Positions 27,486-36,688 of a stretch of 64,000 nt of DNA are shown piece after piece; positions within the stretch are counted from its first letter, which is position 1, and each line of letters starts with the position of its first letter. The DNA is from Psychrobacter sp. APC 3281 (GTDB lineage: Bacteria > Pseudomonadota > Gammaproteobacteria > Pseudomonadales > Moraxellaceae), in assembly GCF_030407815.1 (NCBI RefSeq), contig NZ_JASDCS010000001.1:62001-126000 (forward strand). Reading direction: 5' to 3'. The notes beneath the pieces were generated by a model. It was not told the origin of the DNA. It saw only the letters and a list, made by a program, of their open reading frames with translations, and did not search any database. The translations under genes were made by a program, and so were the position numbers.

Positions 27486-27539
27486 AAAAAGCTGCTAATG
27501 ATGGCCGAGTGTTTTAGTGGTCATCGTTAGCAGCTTTTT
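27486..27539. terminator. bidirectional terminator between M14 and EamA genes
   Basis: Long hairpin: AAAAAGCTGCTAATGATGGCC against GGTCATCGTTAGCAGCTTTTT with a short loop, T-run after the right arm and A-run before the left arm. It overlaps the last codons of the leftward EamA gene. Confidence 0.75.
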
Positions 27540-28497
27540 TCATTTTTATCTTCACATTCGCTAATAACAGCCCTGATAAAATCAACATCATGGCCAGCAT
27601 CTTCCACCACGTCACCACTTCTCCTGTGAGTAGTACTGAGGTCACCATACCGAATACGGGCACCAATAGTGCAAACGGCATAACCTTGGAGGCGGTATTT
27701 TGACTGAGTAAGTGTGCCCACAGGCCAAAGCCAATTAAGGTTGAGATATAGACGATAAATCCAAGTGAGAGCCAAGACCTGAGTGATGCTTCAGTAAACG
27801 TCGCCATCTGCCATGCATCAGTCTCAAATGTAAGAGAAGATATCGTCAACATCACGCAAGCAATGAGACCGCCCCAGACTACCAGCGCTAGCGCAGACAA
27901 AGCAGAGGCTTTATTTTTTCCAGTGCTAGATGTGGCAATAGATCCCCTTGTTCCTTTCGGCATCACTTTTAGAGCCATTTGCTCTGATGTTTTTTCTGAG
28001 GCCTGTTTTGATGCTTGCTTGGAGGCAATATTACCAAAGCTCCAACCGATGGCAGCTATCAGGATACAGATGAACCCTGCCAAAGGCATATCACCGCCAA
28101 GGTTTAGCGCAATCACGCTGAGTCCTAGTACACCGACCAACATACCAACGATTTGCATACGGCTGACTGCTTCGCCCAATATAAAGTACGCTAGCAAAAC
28201 CGTGATAAAAATCTGAATTTGTAGCAGTAGTGCCGTCAGCCCTGGGGATGAACCCAAATGCATCGCTGTAAAGACAAAGGCATATTGCATGACAAATGTA
28301 CCGATGGCATAAATAAACAAGGTACGGTTGAATTTAGGCGGCTTTAGAAACAAAACCAATGGCACAGCAGTAAAGAAAAAACGCAGGGCGGTAAGCATCA
28401 ATGGTGGAAAGCTCTCAAGACCCCACGCAATAAAGGTAAAATTCACGCCCCAGATAAAGGTAACCAGTACAGCCAATGCAGTATATATAGGGGACAT
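27514..28497 (-). CDS. EamA-family (DMT) transporter
   Basis: 327-residue drug/metabolite transporter superfamily protein with about ten transmembrane helices in two EamA repeats (FIWGVNFTFIAWGLESFPP in the first). An unusual hydrophilic insertion of about 35 residues lies between the halves (about 160-200) and begins with a repeated SKQASKQASEK. Likely an amino-acid or metabolite exporter; substrate unknown. Its stop lies within the shared terminator hairpin. Confidence 0.88.
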   Translation of the reverse strand: MSPIYTALAVLVTFIWGVNFTFIAWGLESFPPLMLTALRFFFTAVPLVLFLKPPKFNRTLFIYAIGTFVMQYAFVFTAMHLGSSPGLTALLLQIQIFITVLLAYFILGEAVSRMQIVGMLVGVLGLSVIALNLGGDMPLAGFICILIAAIGWSFGNIASKQASKQASEKTSEQMALKVMPKGTRGSIATSSTGKNKASALSALALVVWGGLIACVMLTISSLTFETDAWQMATFTEASLRSWLSLGFIVYISTLIGFGLWAHLLSQNTASKVMPFALLVPVFGMVTSVLLTGEVVTWWKMLAMMLILSGLLLANVKIKMKKAANDDH

Positions 28498-28636
28498 ATG
28501 AGCTATCCTAGAGAAATAGTATCCGTTGTCGGAAGTGATTAGATTTGATTGTGTTTGGCTGATATTTAGGCTTAGAATTATAGTCGAAAGGTTACTATAT
28601 AATAAGACGGTACTAGCACTATAAATTTTTGATTGA

Positions 28637-30016
28637 TCAGTCTAACGATTGAGCCAATACCTCGAAAACTTTTGAAAGACTCATCTGTGCCACATTGAAC
28701 CGCATAAAGTTTTCAGCATTGTCCGATTGGCTAAAAACATTGCCCGGCGCCAACACCACACCCTGTGATAAACAGCGATTGGCCAATTCGGTCGCATTAT
28801 TATTCTTAGGTAATCGACACCATAGGAACATACCTGCTTGTGGGAGCAGCCATGGTACGATGCCTAATTTAGCCAACCGTGGTAGCGTATGAGTACGCGC
28901 GCTTGCCAGCCGAGTATGGATATCATTCATATGCTTACGGTAGCCGCTATCAGTCAACGCTGAGAACACAACGGCCGCTGCTAACTGACTGCCACCAAAG
29001 CCAGTCGCTATCTTTAAATCTACCAAACTCTCAACCCATTCTGTAGGCGCTGCAATATAACCACAGCGTAGGGATGCAGATAACGTTTTAGAAAAACTGC
29101 CGATATAGAATACGCGTGATAACCCATCCAAAGCCGCCAATCTCGCTGCAGGCTTGACTTCAAAATCTGCAAAAATATCGTCTTCGATAATGTACAAATC
29201 AGCCGCTTGAGCCAATTGTAATACACGGTATGCCGTAGCTGGTGATAACGTTGCGCCCGTAGGATTATGAATGGCAGCATTGGTGATGTACAGGCGCGGC
29301 TTATGCTCATCTAAAATCGCTGCAAAGGCATCTACATCTGGTCCATTTGGCGTATAAGGAACGCCAACTACTTTGACCCGATGGGCAAGCAGCTGTGCTC
29401 GAAAGTTAAAATAACAAGGATCATCGACGACAACCGTATCACCTGGTGTCAGCAAAAATCGAAAAATCAAATCTATCGCCTGAGTGCCTGAATCCGTCAA
29501 TATAACCTGTGACGGTTCTGCATTGATACTCAATCCTGTCATACGCCGCGTGAGTAATTGGCGCAATGCTAACAGTCCTAGCGGCGTTGCATACTCACTG
29601 ATAATGGACGCGTCAGCCTTGGCCACATTTCGCAGACCACGGCGAATACCTGCTTCAAACAGCCAGTCCGCTGGTAACCAACCGCAGCCTGGCTTTAGTG
29701 CACCATCAGGTGGCTCCAGCGACTGCCGCGATACCCACAATGGATCTACCACTCGATCAATTCTTGGTGCTATATCTGTCAATGATAGCGGCGCTGTCGT
29801 CTCTGCTACATAAAACCCTGCACCAGGACGGGAGTAGATGACTCCCTCAGTTTGCAGGCGTTCATAGGCTTCAACCACCGTAGAAGGTGAGAACCCATAA
29901 TCTTTGGCAGCGGCACGGACGGAGGGTAGTCGCGACTCTGGCATGTAGATGACAGTCGCTATTTTCTCTTTTACGTCAGCCATGACAACTTCGATGCGTG
30001 TTAGCTTTTTATTCAT
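28637..30016 (-). CDS. MocR/PdxR-type regulator (GntR HTH + aminotransferase domain)
   Basis: 459 residues. N-terminal GntR winged helix (about 1-75; LPSVRAAAKDYGFSPSTVVE) fused to a fold-type I PLP-dependent aminotransferase domain (about 105-455) with the PLP-binding Lys in YIGSFSKTLSASLR and NPTGATLSPA near the middle. MocR proteins are regulators that use PLP or aminated ligands, usually controlling adjacent genes. The divergent MFS gene at 30282 and the EamA exporter downstream are candidate targets. Confidence 0.9.
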   Translation of the reverse strand: MNKKLTRIEVVMADVKEKIATVIYMPESRLPSVRAAAKDYGFSPSTVVEAYERLQTEGVIYSRPGAGFYVAETTAPLSLTDIAPRIDRVVDPLWVSRQSLEPPDGALKPGCGWLPADWLFEAGIRRGLRNVAKADASIISEYATPLGLLALRQLLTRRMTGLSINAEPSQVILTDSGTQAIDLIFRFLLTPGDTVVVDDPCYFNFRAQLLAHRVKVVGVPYTPNGPDVDAFAAILDEHKPRLYITNAAIHNPTGATLSPATAYRVLQLAQAADLYIIEDDIFADFEVKPAARLAALDGLSRVFYIGSFSKTLSASLRCGYIAAPTEWVESLVDLKIATGFGGSQLAAAVVFSALTDSGYRKHMNDIHTRLASARTHTLPRLAKLGIVPWLLPQAGMFLWCRLPKNNNATELANRCLSQGVVLAPGNVFSQSDNAENFMRFNVAQMSLSKVFEVLAQSLD

Positions 30017-30281
30017 ATTTTTTACAGTTTTTGGTAAGGCGAATTTTGTGAAGGTTTTATCTCAAGGTTACAGCTATGACGATATATGGGTAGGATATCC
30101 GAACTGTATGGGTTTTATAGTCCAAACAGTTCTGTCTAATTGTACTGGATTGTATATAGATAACCTACTGTGCTTTTGTTTTAATCATTGAACGTAAACG
30201 ATGTGAAGGTAGGCGTGATTTTATAGTGAACTGCACTTACCTCAGTCAATTCAACGATTACTCTTCAAAAAGCAGCGAGAT

Positions 30282-31463
30282 ATGACTACAAAAAAATATA
30301 ATAAATATTTGGCCTTTGCCTTATGTGTGATAACGACAAGCGTCAATATCCAAGGGCCGCTTTATGCCGTTTATGCACACAATGATGGCTATGGCGTACT
30401 AGCAACCACGATAGCTTTTTCCTTTTATGTATTAGGCGTCATACCTGTATTGTTGGCTTTTGGTGGGTTGTCTGATCGTATCGGACGGCGCAAGGTGATT
30501 TTAATCTCTCTAGTACTATCGATAGCAGCGACGGCTCTTATGTTGTTTTATCCGTACACGCGAGCGCTAGCATTAGCGCGATTCGTACTGGGTGTGGGAA
30601 CAGCTCTAATGGCTGCTACGGCGACAGCCTATATGATTGAGCTGCTCGGCTCAACAGATACGATGCGTGCGACAGCGTGGGTGACGGCCAGTACTACGAT
30701 AGGTTTTGGTCTTGGTCCTGTATTGACGACAGTTTCTTTGATATTTTATGAAACCGATCAGCCAGCCAGTTTTTTCTTACTGCTAGCGAGCGGGATATTC
30801 GCTATGTTTTTGTTATATCAATTACCAGAGACAGTAACTAAACGCACTAATTTGCCCACCTCTATGCTACGGCTACCTTATTTTAACCGTGAGGTCATCT
30901 GGTATGGCAGCGGTATTTTGATTTGTTGGGCGACGACAGGTTTGGTACTGTCAGTTATTCCCTCAGTACTGGCCACGCATGGACTCGCTAAGTATGCAGG
31001 GATATCCTCTATGTTAGCCATCAGTTGTGGATTGATCGTTCAGCCAATCGCCCGAAAACTTGATCCTCAGGTTTCAAGCAAGCTTGGTCTTCTAATCTTA
31101 CTACCAGCTTATGCTTTATTGGCTTGGGGGACGTTGAATGCCAATCTACCAGTGATTCTTTTGGCGGCATTTTTGGCCAGTACTAGTTGCTATGGTTTTG
31201 TCTATTTAGGCGGTATGTTAGGAGTCGCAAAATCTGCTGGAAATGAGCAGGCACGTGCAAGTGCAGGCTATTTTCTGATGGCATATATAGGGCTTAGTGT
31301 ACCCGTCATCTTTACTGGTTTGATTGTGGATCGGTATGGGGCTGCTACTGCGTTCTACGCCTTTGGTGTGTTTTCATTAGTTGGTGTGATTGTCTTATTT
31401 TCTAGCCAGCCTATGTTGAGGACTGGACGTCGTTCGAACGCCAATTTGCATAGCGTGTCTTAA
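30282..31463 (+). CDS. MFS transporter
   Basis: 393-residue major facilitator with about 12 helices; the loop 2-3 signature GGLSDRIGRRKV (about residues 62-73) is clear. Divergent from the MocR regulator, which probably controls it. Resembles small-molecule efflux (DHA1-like) carriers. Substrate not deducible. Confidence 0.87.
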   Translation: MTTKKYNKYLAFALCVITTSVNIQGPLYAVYAHNDGYGVLATTIAFSFYVLGVIPVLLAFGGLSDRIGRRKVILISLVLSIAATALMLFYPYTRALALARFVLGVGTALMAATATAYMIELLGSTDTMRATAWVTASTTIGFGLGPVLTTVSLIFYETDQPASFFLLLASGIFAMFLLYQLPETVTKRTNLPTSMLRLPYFNREVIWYGSGILICWATTGLVLSVIPSVLATHGLAKYAGISSMLAISCGLIVQPIARKLDPQVSSKLGLLILLPAYALLAWGTLNANLPVILLAAFLASTSCYGFVYLGGMLGVAKSAGNEQARASAGYFLMAYIGLSVPVIFTGLIVDRYGAATAFYAFGVFSLVGVIVLFSSQPMLRTGRRSNANLHSVS

Positions 31464-31587
31464 AATAAGATTGATAATGCAGTTTTCTATTCATTATTCT
31501 TTCACGATTAGATTATTTGTCCTTTTTATTATATGAATTGTTTTAGTTTATTTATTATAACTGGCAGGCATGAGTGGTTCTTTGATG

Positions 31588-31860
31588 TCATTCGTAAAGC
31601 TCATGTATCTGAATATCTACTACTGCCCAATCCATTCCTTCAAAATCTGGATCATCTTTATGTCTAGTACTATCGGTAGGTAGAGGAATGGCTTCGCCAT
31701 CTTCTATTAATCCTTTTAGATGGAGCATAATCGCTTCTTTAGCATTATTAAAGATATCTGCACGTTCATCGCTGGCTGAATAGCAACCCACTATGTCTGG
31801 GATAAGTATGCCGTAAGCTGTTGTTTCATTACTTGGTGTAATTGCTATCGGATACTGCAT
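31588..31860 (-). CDS. HicB-family antitoxin-like protein, no HicA partner seen
   Basis: 90 residues matching the HicB degenerate RNase-H-like fold: MQYPIAI, YGILIPDIVGCYSASDERADIFNNAKEAI and a C-terminal strand DWAVVDIQI. It lacks an obvious C-terminal DNA-binding extension, so autoregulation is doubtful. HicA normally lies immediately upstream; no HicA frame is present on either side, so this is an orphan, possibly a relic antitoxin. Confidence 0.8.
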   Translation of the reverse strand: MQYPIAITPSNETTAYGILIPDIVGCYSASDERADIFNNAKEAIMLHLKGLIEDGEAIPLPTDSTRHKDDPDFEGMDWAVVDIQIHELYE

Positions 31861-32087
31861 TTAACATTCCTCATGAAGTTTGAACCTAAGTATAACTGGA
31901 AATTGCTTAGATAATGCTCTAAATAACCTCTTAAATATAACTCACTTTCAAAATTATATTGAAAGTGTTTTAGGTGATGGGTACTGTTTGAAGCACAACA
32001 CTTTCATTACAATGGGCGCTATCACGATGGATAAAATAGAACAGGTATCCAAAACTGAAACAATAATTCAAACAATAAGGGCGGTTT

Positions 32088-32951
32088 ATGACTCTGAATA
32101 CAACTAAAACAATTTTAATCACTGGCAGCACAGATGGCATTGGCAAATTGGCAGCGCTAAAACTGGCAGAAGCTGGACACCAAGTGTACTTGCATGGCCG
32201 CGATGCTGACAAGCTTGCTAGCGTCATTGCAGAAGTTCAAGCAGTCGCGACAGGCGCAGCAGTAGATAATATTGATGGGTTTGTGGCTGATTTTTCTGAT
32301 TTAACGGATGTGCTAAAGATGGCAGCAGACGTCAATGAAAAACTGCCAAAGCTCGATGTGCTCATAAATAACGCAGGGATTTATACCACGGCATCAGCAT
32401 TGACTAAAGACGGTTTGGATGTACGTTTCGTAGTCAATTATCTAGCGCCTTATGAGCTGACCAATGCTTTGTTACCTTTGTTCAAGCAGTCTGATAAAAC
32501 GCGTATCGTGAACTTAAGCTCAGCTGCGCAAGCGTCAATATCTTATCAAGCACTTGCAGGCCAGACCCGCCTCGATGATAAGGATGCTTATGCCCAAAGT
32601 AAGCTAGCACTCACGATGTGGAGTATGGCATTAGCTGACACCGTCGCTAGCAACGATATCAATGTCATCGCCGTCAACCCAGGTTCGCTACTGAACACAA
32701 AAATGGCTAACGAAGCGTATGGTCAGCATTGGTCATCAGCGGGCAAGGGCGCAAATATCCTAGCTGCATTGGCCATCTCGGATGAGTTCGCTGATGATAC
32801 TGGTAAATACTTTGATAACGATATAAAAGATGGCGCACATGGCGATGCAAGAGGAGCGTTTGGTCGACCACATGCTGATGCTCTAAACCAAGCAGCCATT
32901 GCAGAGCTTGAGCAGCAGACTCAGACAGTATTGCAGTCAATTTTTGCATAA
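32088..32951 (+). CDS. SDR-family oxidoreductase
   Basis: 287-residue short-chain dehydrogenase/reductase. Nucleotide-binding TGSTDGIG (about residues 12-19), NNAG motif (NNAGIYTTA), catalytic Ser in NLSSAAQ and YAQSK (Tyr/Lys pair). Resembles the retinol dehydrogenase/WW-domain oxidoreductase-like group. Single gene; substrate unknown. A MITE-like element follows about 50 bases downstream. Confidence 0.88.
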   Translation: MTLNTTKTILITGSTDGIGKLAALKLAEAGHQVYLHGRDADKLASVIAEVQAVATGAAVDNIDGFVADFSDLTDVLKMAADVNEKLPKLDVLINNAGIYTTASALTKDGLDVRFVVNYLAPYELTNALLPLFKQSDKTRIVNLSSAAQASISYQALAGQTRLDDKDAYAQSKLALTMWSMALADTVASNDINVIAVNPGSLLNTKMANEAYGQHWSSAGKGANILAALAISDEFADDTGKYFDNDIKDGAHGDARGAFGRPHADALNQAAIAELEQQTQTVLQSIFA

Positions 32952-33001
32952 GACTTATATTTAGCAGCATTAATAAATTTCAAACAATTAAACCATTACT
33001 A

Positions 33002-33171
33002 GGGCGTGTCTTCATTTCAAAAATGGTGATAAAAATGAGATAAGCTGCCGTCAAACGAGGAAAATAGTGCAGATAATATCGGGATATTAACCAGCGATTT
33101 GACGATGTTTGGCAAAATTTAGCTGTTTTTAGCCCGTTTAGATAGCTATCGAGTGAATTGAAGACACGCCC
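33002..33171. mobile_element. MITE-like element, copy 2
   Basis: 170 bp, related along its whole length to the element at 25975 with a 12-bp insertion near the left end. 13-bp terminal inverted repeats GGGCGTGTCTTCA / TGAAGACACGCCC, flanked by TA on both sides. Both ends share the T/A variant that replaces C/G in copy 1, so the terminal symmetry is preserved. No coding capacity. It fills most of the gap between the SDR gene and the MDR gene. Confidence 0.8.
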
Positions 33172-33231
33172 TAACTACATTCTCAAATTTTATTATTAAA
33201 AACTTGCTCATTAAAAACAGGACACAATATT

Positions 33232-34290
33232 ATGCAAACTATCAAAGCCATTGGTTATCAAAACAATCTACCTATCGATAACGAACAATCGCTACAAGAT
33301 ATTACCCTTAATAAACCAGTTGCTTCAGGCCGCGATATTCTCGTGGAAGTGAAAGCCATATCAGTCAATCCAGTAGATTATAAAATCCGTGAAGGGCGAC
33401 CTGCCGCAGAGGGTGAGTATGCTGTTATTGGTTGGGATGCTGCTGGTACTGTGACGGCTGTCGGTAAAGACGTCAGTTTATTCTCAGTAGGCGACAACGT
33501 CTATTATGCTGGAGATTTGACCCGTTCAGGCAGCAATGCTGAATATCAGTTGGTCGATGAGCGTATCGTTGGACACATGCCAGCCTCTTTGTCTTTCGCT
33601 GAGGCAGCGGCATTACCACTCACGACGATTACAGCTTGGGAGATGTTATTTGACCGTTTACAAGTGCCTGTCTCTGATAGCAAAGCGAATGTCAGCGGTA
33701 GTAGTGAGAATGCTAATAACGTCTCAGTATTGGTCATTGGCGCAGCGGGCGGTGTTGGATCTATCTTAACTCAGTTATTAAAAACAAGAACGTCGGCCAC
33801 GATTATTGGTACGGCTTCGAGAGATGAGAGCGTGCAGTGGCTCAAGGATTTGGGTGCTGATCATGTCATCAATCACCGCAACCCATTGTCTGATGAACTA
33901 CAAAAAACAGGTATTGCTGAAGTAGACTACGTGGTAAGTCTCAATAACACTGAAGATCATTATGAAGAAATCATTAAATGCTTAAAGCCGCAGGGTAAGC
34001 TTGGACTGATTGATGATCCAAAATCATTAGATGCCAACCCGCTTAAAACCAAAAGCTTAAGTCTGCATTGGGAGTTTATGTTTGCACGCTCAATGTTCAA
34101 TACGCCAGACATGATTGAACAGCATCATTTATTAAATGCGGTGGCAAAATTGATTGATGCAGGTGAGATCAAAACCACGGTCGCTCACAATCTTGGGGCT
34201 ATCACCGCTGAACATCTACGTAGTGCGCATCAAATGCTAGAAAAACAGCAAGCGCATGGCAAGATTGTATTAGAAGGCTGGTCTACATAA
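33232..34290 (+). CDS. MDR-family zinc-type alcohol dehydrogenase-like / quinone reductase
   Basis: 352-residue medium-chain dehydrogenase/reductase. GroES-like N-terminal domain (about 25-140) with YKIREGRPA and VIGWDAAGTV, then NAD(P)-binding Rossmann domain with VLVIGAAGGVGSILTQ. The cysteine ligands of classical zinc ADHs are absent, as in quinone oxidoreductase-like members. Probably NADPH-dependent reduction of enones/quinones. It may be co-transcribed with the ABM protein at 34390, although a hairpin lies between. Confidence 0.87.
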   Translation: MQTIKAIGYQNNLPIDNEQSLQDITLNKPVASGRDILVEVKAISVNPVDYKIREGRPAAEGEYAVIGWDAAGTVTAVGKDVSLFSVGDNVYYAGDLTRSGSNAEYQLVDERIVGHMPASLSFAEAAALPLTTITAWEMLFDRLQVPVSDSKANVSGSSENANNVSVLVIGAAGGVGSILTQLLKTRTSATIIGTASRDESVQWLKDLGADHVINHRNPLSDELQKTGIAEVDYVVSLNNTEDHYEEIIKCLKPQGKLGLIDDPKSLDANPLKTKSLSLHWEFMFARSMFNTPDMIEQHHLLNAVAKLIDAGEIKTTVAHNLGAITAEHLRSAHQMLEKQQAHGKIVLEGWST

Positions 34291-34307
34291 CGCATAACTC
34301 CATTTAG

Positions 34308-34356
34308 ATTAATAGGTCCAATGTGACGCTTTTAGCAAACACGTTGGACCTATTTA
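34308..34356 (+). terminator. terminator after MDR gene
   Basis: Stem AATAGGTCCAATGTGA against ACGTTGGACCTATT with a loop of about 15 bases, 18 bases after the MDR stop and followed by TAA rather than a long T-run. Confidence 0.55.
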
Positions 34357-34389
34357 AGTCAATGATAATAATAAACATAGGATAAATAG

Positions 34390-34695
34390 ATGAGCACGCA
34401 AGCAAACAAACCACTTACCATCGTCGCCACTATCAAAGCCAAACCTGAGCACGTTGAACAAGTTAAAACTGAGCTGCTTAAACTGACAGCAGCATCACAA
34501 GATGATCAAGGTTGTATCCAATATGACTTGCATCAAGAAAATGCAAATAGTAACGGTTTCGTGGTTTATGAGATTTGGGAAAACAACGAGTGTCTTCAGC
34601 AACATGTACAAAGGCCGCATTTCCAAAACTATGTACAAGTAACAGATGGGATGGCCGATGAATTTGTCGTTACTGAAATGACAGTTATCTCATAG
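34390..34695 (+). CDS. antibiotic biosynthesis monooxygenase (ABM) domain protein, YgiN-like
   Basis: 101-residue ferredoxin-like ABM dimer: TIVATIKAKPEHVEQVKTEL at the start, QDDQGCIQYDLHQ in the middle, VYEIWEN and HFQNYVQ later. Similar proteins such as YgiN act as quinol monooxygenases. Placement after the quinone-reductase-like gene suggests quinone redox handling (inference). Confidence 0.85.
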   Translation: MSTQANKPLTIVATIKAKPEHVEQVKTELLKLTAASQDDQGCIQYDLHQENANSNGFVVYEIWENNECLQQHVQRPHFQNYVQVTDGMADEFVVTEMTVIS

Positions 34696-34798
34696 GTTTA
34701 ATCTATATTCTGCTGCTAACAATAAAATGAATGGTTGAAAGTTATGACTGATAAGATTGACTTTTATACTTCAAAATAGTAGCTATTGATTTAGATAT

Positions 34799-34832
34799 AA
34801 ATGGCTTTGAATAAAATATTCAAAGCCATTTA
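34799..34832. terminator. bidirectional terminator
   Basis: Perfect 15-bp arms AATGGCTTTGAATAA / TATTCAAAGCCATT (offset by the AAA loop) between the convergent ABM and MDR genes. Confidence 0.65.
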
Positions 34833-34861
34833 TACGTTATTTATTTGCTATTGAACGATGA

Positions 34862-35920
34862 TTATTCTTGAGCAACGTTCAAAACGATTTTACCGACATG
34901 TTTCTTTTCTAAGAAAACCGCTTGAGCAGTATGTATCTCTTTTAATGGAAAGGTACACGCCACGATTGGATTTATTTTACGTTGTTCGATACAGTTAACA
35001 AGGTTTTGGAATACTTCAGGCTGTAGTACAGTACAACCGTAAAAGGTTAAGTCTTTTAAATAAAGTGTTCTGATATCTAGCTCAACCAACGCGCCTCCAA
35101 TCGCCCCAGATACAGCGTATCTGCCTCTTGGTCTTAGCAATTGTAAAAACTCAGGCCACTGTTTTCCTGCGACCAAATCAATCACTACATCAAGGCTGTT
35201 GTCGCCTAATATACTGACTAAGTTGTCATCGCGCGATATTACCTGATCTGCTCCTAACTCTAGCAACTGTTGATTTTTACTGGGACTGGTAATGGCGATA
35301 ACATAAGCGCCGCGCGCTTTCGCTAGTTGGACTGCTGCTGATCCGACCCCGCCTGAAGCACCTGATATTAGTACTTTATCACCTGACGAGACATTGGCTC
35401 GAGTAAGCATGTTCTCAGCGGTGGAATAGGAACATGGAAACGAAGCCAACTCGACATCAGAGAGCGTACTATTTACCGCATAGGCGTGTTTGACAGCGAC
35501 TACCGTATATTCAGCAAATCCGCCATCACATTCTGAGCCATAGTAACCAGCTGAGCTCAGTGATTGACCATTGATTTCATTGATACAAGGTTCAATAAGC
35601 ACCCGTTCTCCAATACGTTCACTACTAATATTATTACCGACTGCTACTATCGTGCCGCAAACATCCGCACCTTGGATACGAGGGAAGCTCATAGCAGTGC
35701 CGGACCAACTGGCATCATCGCTACTGCTATCGCCTTTCGAGTACCATGCCGTTCTGGTATTGATATCAGTGTTATTCACCGCAGCTGCAGCGACGCGGAT
35801 TAGCACTTCATCTGATGTCGGGGTAGGAACAGCAATATCATCACGGTATTCGAGCATCTCTGGGCCACCATGACCGATAAGCTGGACACCTTTCATCATC
35901 TTTGGGATAGGTTGCATCAT
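34862..35920 (-). CDS. MDR-family zinc-binding alcohol dehydrogenase
   Basis: 352-residue medium-chain dehydrogenase/reductase. GroES domain with IRVAAAAVNNTDINTR and GADVCGTIVAVG; Rossmann domain with KVLISGASGGVGSAAVQLAKARGA. C-terminal EKKHVGKIVL is typical of the NADPH:quinone reductase-like group. Its start overlaps the stop of the upstream TetR gene (ATGA), so they form one unit under TetR control. Confidence 0.87.
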   Translation of the reverse strand: MMQPIPKMMKGVQLIGHGGPEMLEYRDDIAVPTPTSDEVLIRVAAAAVNNTDINTRTAWYSKGDSSSDDASWSGTAMSFPRIQGADVCGTIVAVGNNISSERIGERVLIEPCINEINGQSLSSAGYYGSECDGGFAEYTVVAVKHAYAVNSTLSDVELASFPCSYSTAENMLTRANVSSGDKVLISGASGGVGSAAVQLAKARGAYVIAITSPSKNQQLLELGADQVISRDDNLVSILGDNSLDVVIDLVAGKQWPEFLQLLRPRGRYAVSGAIGGALVELDIRTLYLKDLTFYGCTVLQPEVFQNLVNCIEQRKINPIVACTFPLKEIHTAQAVFLEKKHVGKIVLNVAQE

Positions 35921-36366
35921 TTATCTTCCTCTAAAAGTGTTGATAGTGTGCTTTGGGCTGAGGTGATGGCATGTGTCCCTAGTACAGGCCATGAACTGGT
36001 AACGCCTTCATGTAACAAAAAGATGGCTGTGGCAAGATCTTCTCTCTGACTCTGTTGTCCCAAAAAGTCTTGAACTTCTTGCTTGTGCTTTTGTACGGAG
36101 CTGGCAATCACTGTATCGTCAGGAAAAGCTGCCACGGCATTCATAGACATACAGCCATGTGGCGCGAACGCTTTCATCCATTGTTCGAGTTTGTCAAAAA
36201 TATGAAGAATAGATGCTATACCGGCGGGAGGGGAATCGTTAAGCAAAAAGTCGAGATATCTTTGATGGCGATAGTCCAAAGCAGCAACGACCATCATCTC
36301 TTTAGAGGGATAGTATTTGTAAAGTGTTCGCAGGCTCACGTTACACGCTGTCTTTAGCTGCGCCAC
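35917..36366 (-). CDS. TetR/AcrR-family regulator, 5' end disrupted or nonstandard start
   Basis: The visible ORF from GTG 36366 gives 149 residues and starts in the middle of the DNA-binding helix-turn-helix (TACNVSLRTLYKYYPSKE). The preceding first helix is encoded in the same frame upstream to about 36435 (KLEKAFSQYGFAEPSVAQ), but that stretch has no ATG, GTG or TTG before a stop. Adding one base to the TTTT run (36436-36439) would join it to an ATG at 36446. So the gene either carries a frameshift or uses a rare start such as ATT. It is coupled to the MDR gene by a 4-bp overlap. Confidence 0.75.
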   Translation of the reverse strand: MAQLKTACNVSLRTLYKYYPSKEMMVVAALDYRHQRYLDFLLNDSPPAGIASILHIFDKLEQWMKAFAPHGCMSMNAVAAFPDDTVIASSVQKHKQEVQDFLGQQSQREDLATAIFLLHEGVTSSWPVLGTHAITSAQSTLSTLLEEDK

Positions 36367-36448
36367 ACTTGGTTCAGCAAAACCGTATTGGCTAAATGCC
36401 TTTTCGAGCTTGATAGCAATGTCTTCTTTGATAACAAAATCCTCATAA

Positions 36449-36491
36449 GTAGAATGAATGTTCTACTTTAAGGGTAAAGCATTCGTTCTAC
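36449..36491. promoter_or_regulatory. putative TetR operator pair
   Basis: A palindrome with arms GTAGAA / TTCTAC (36449-36466) lies just upstream of the TetR coding region, and a related half GCATTCGTTCTAC (36479-36491) follows 12 bases on. Position over the presumptive promoter fits an autoregulatory operator. Confidence 0.55.
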
Positions 36492-36688
36492 CTTTGTCAA
36501 GGCAACCTGTTGGATGGTGGAAGGGTAGTGCTAGGTGTGGGTTGCTTCTGCTCTAAACCAGTAATGACTGACAGAGTCAGAAGCAAAAAAAGATCTCTAA
36601 TATGGGTTTTTAAAAGACGTTAGCTGCCAAGTTGTTCTAAACAGCGGATACTACTTATAGCTCCAGTGATTAATAAACCGCTACTATA

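Noticed and set aside
31880..32107. Open frame upstream of the SDR gene, considered as a missing HicA
   Set aside because: No HicA motif (GSHxxxxHP or similar), wrong strand relative to HicB, and it overlaps the SDR start.
25975..33171. The two 160-170-bp repeats as CRISPR or rRNA/tRNA-related repeats
   Set aside because: There are only two copies 7 kb apart, with terminal inverted repeats and TA flanks. There is no regular spacer spacing, so they are mobile-element-like.
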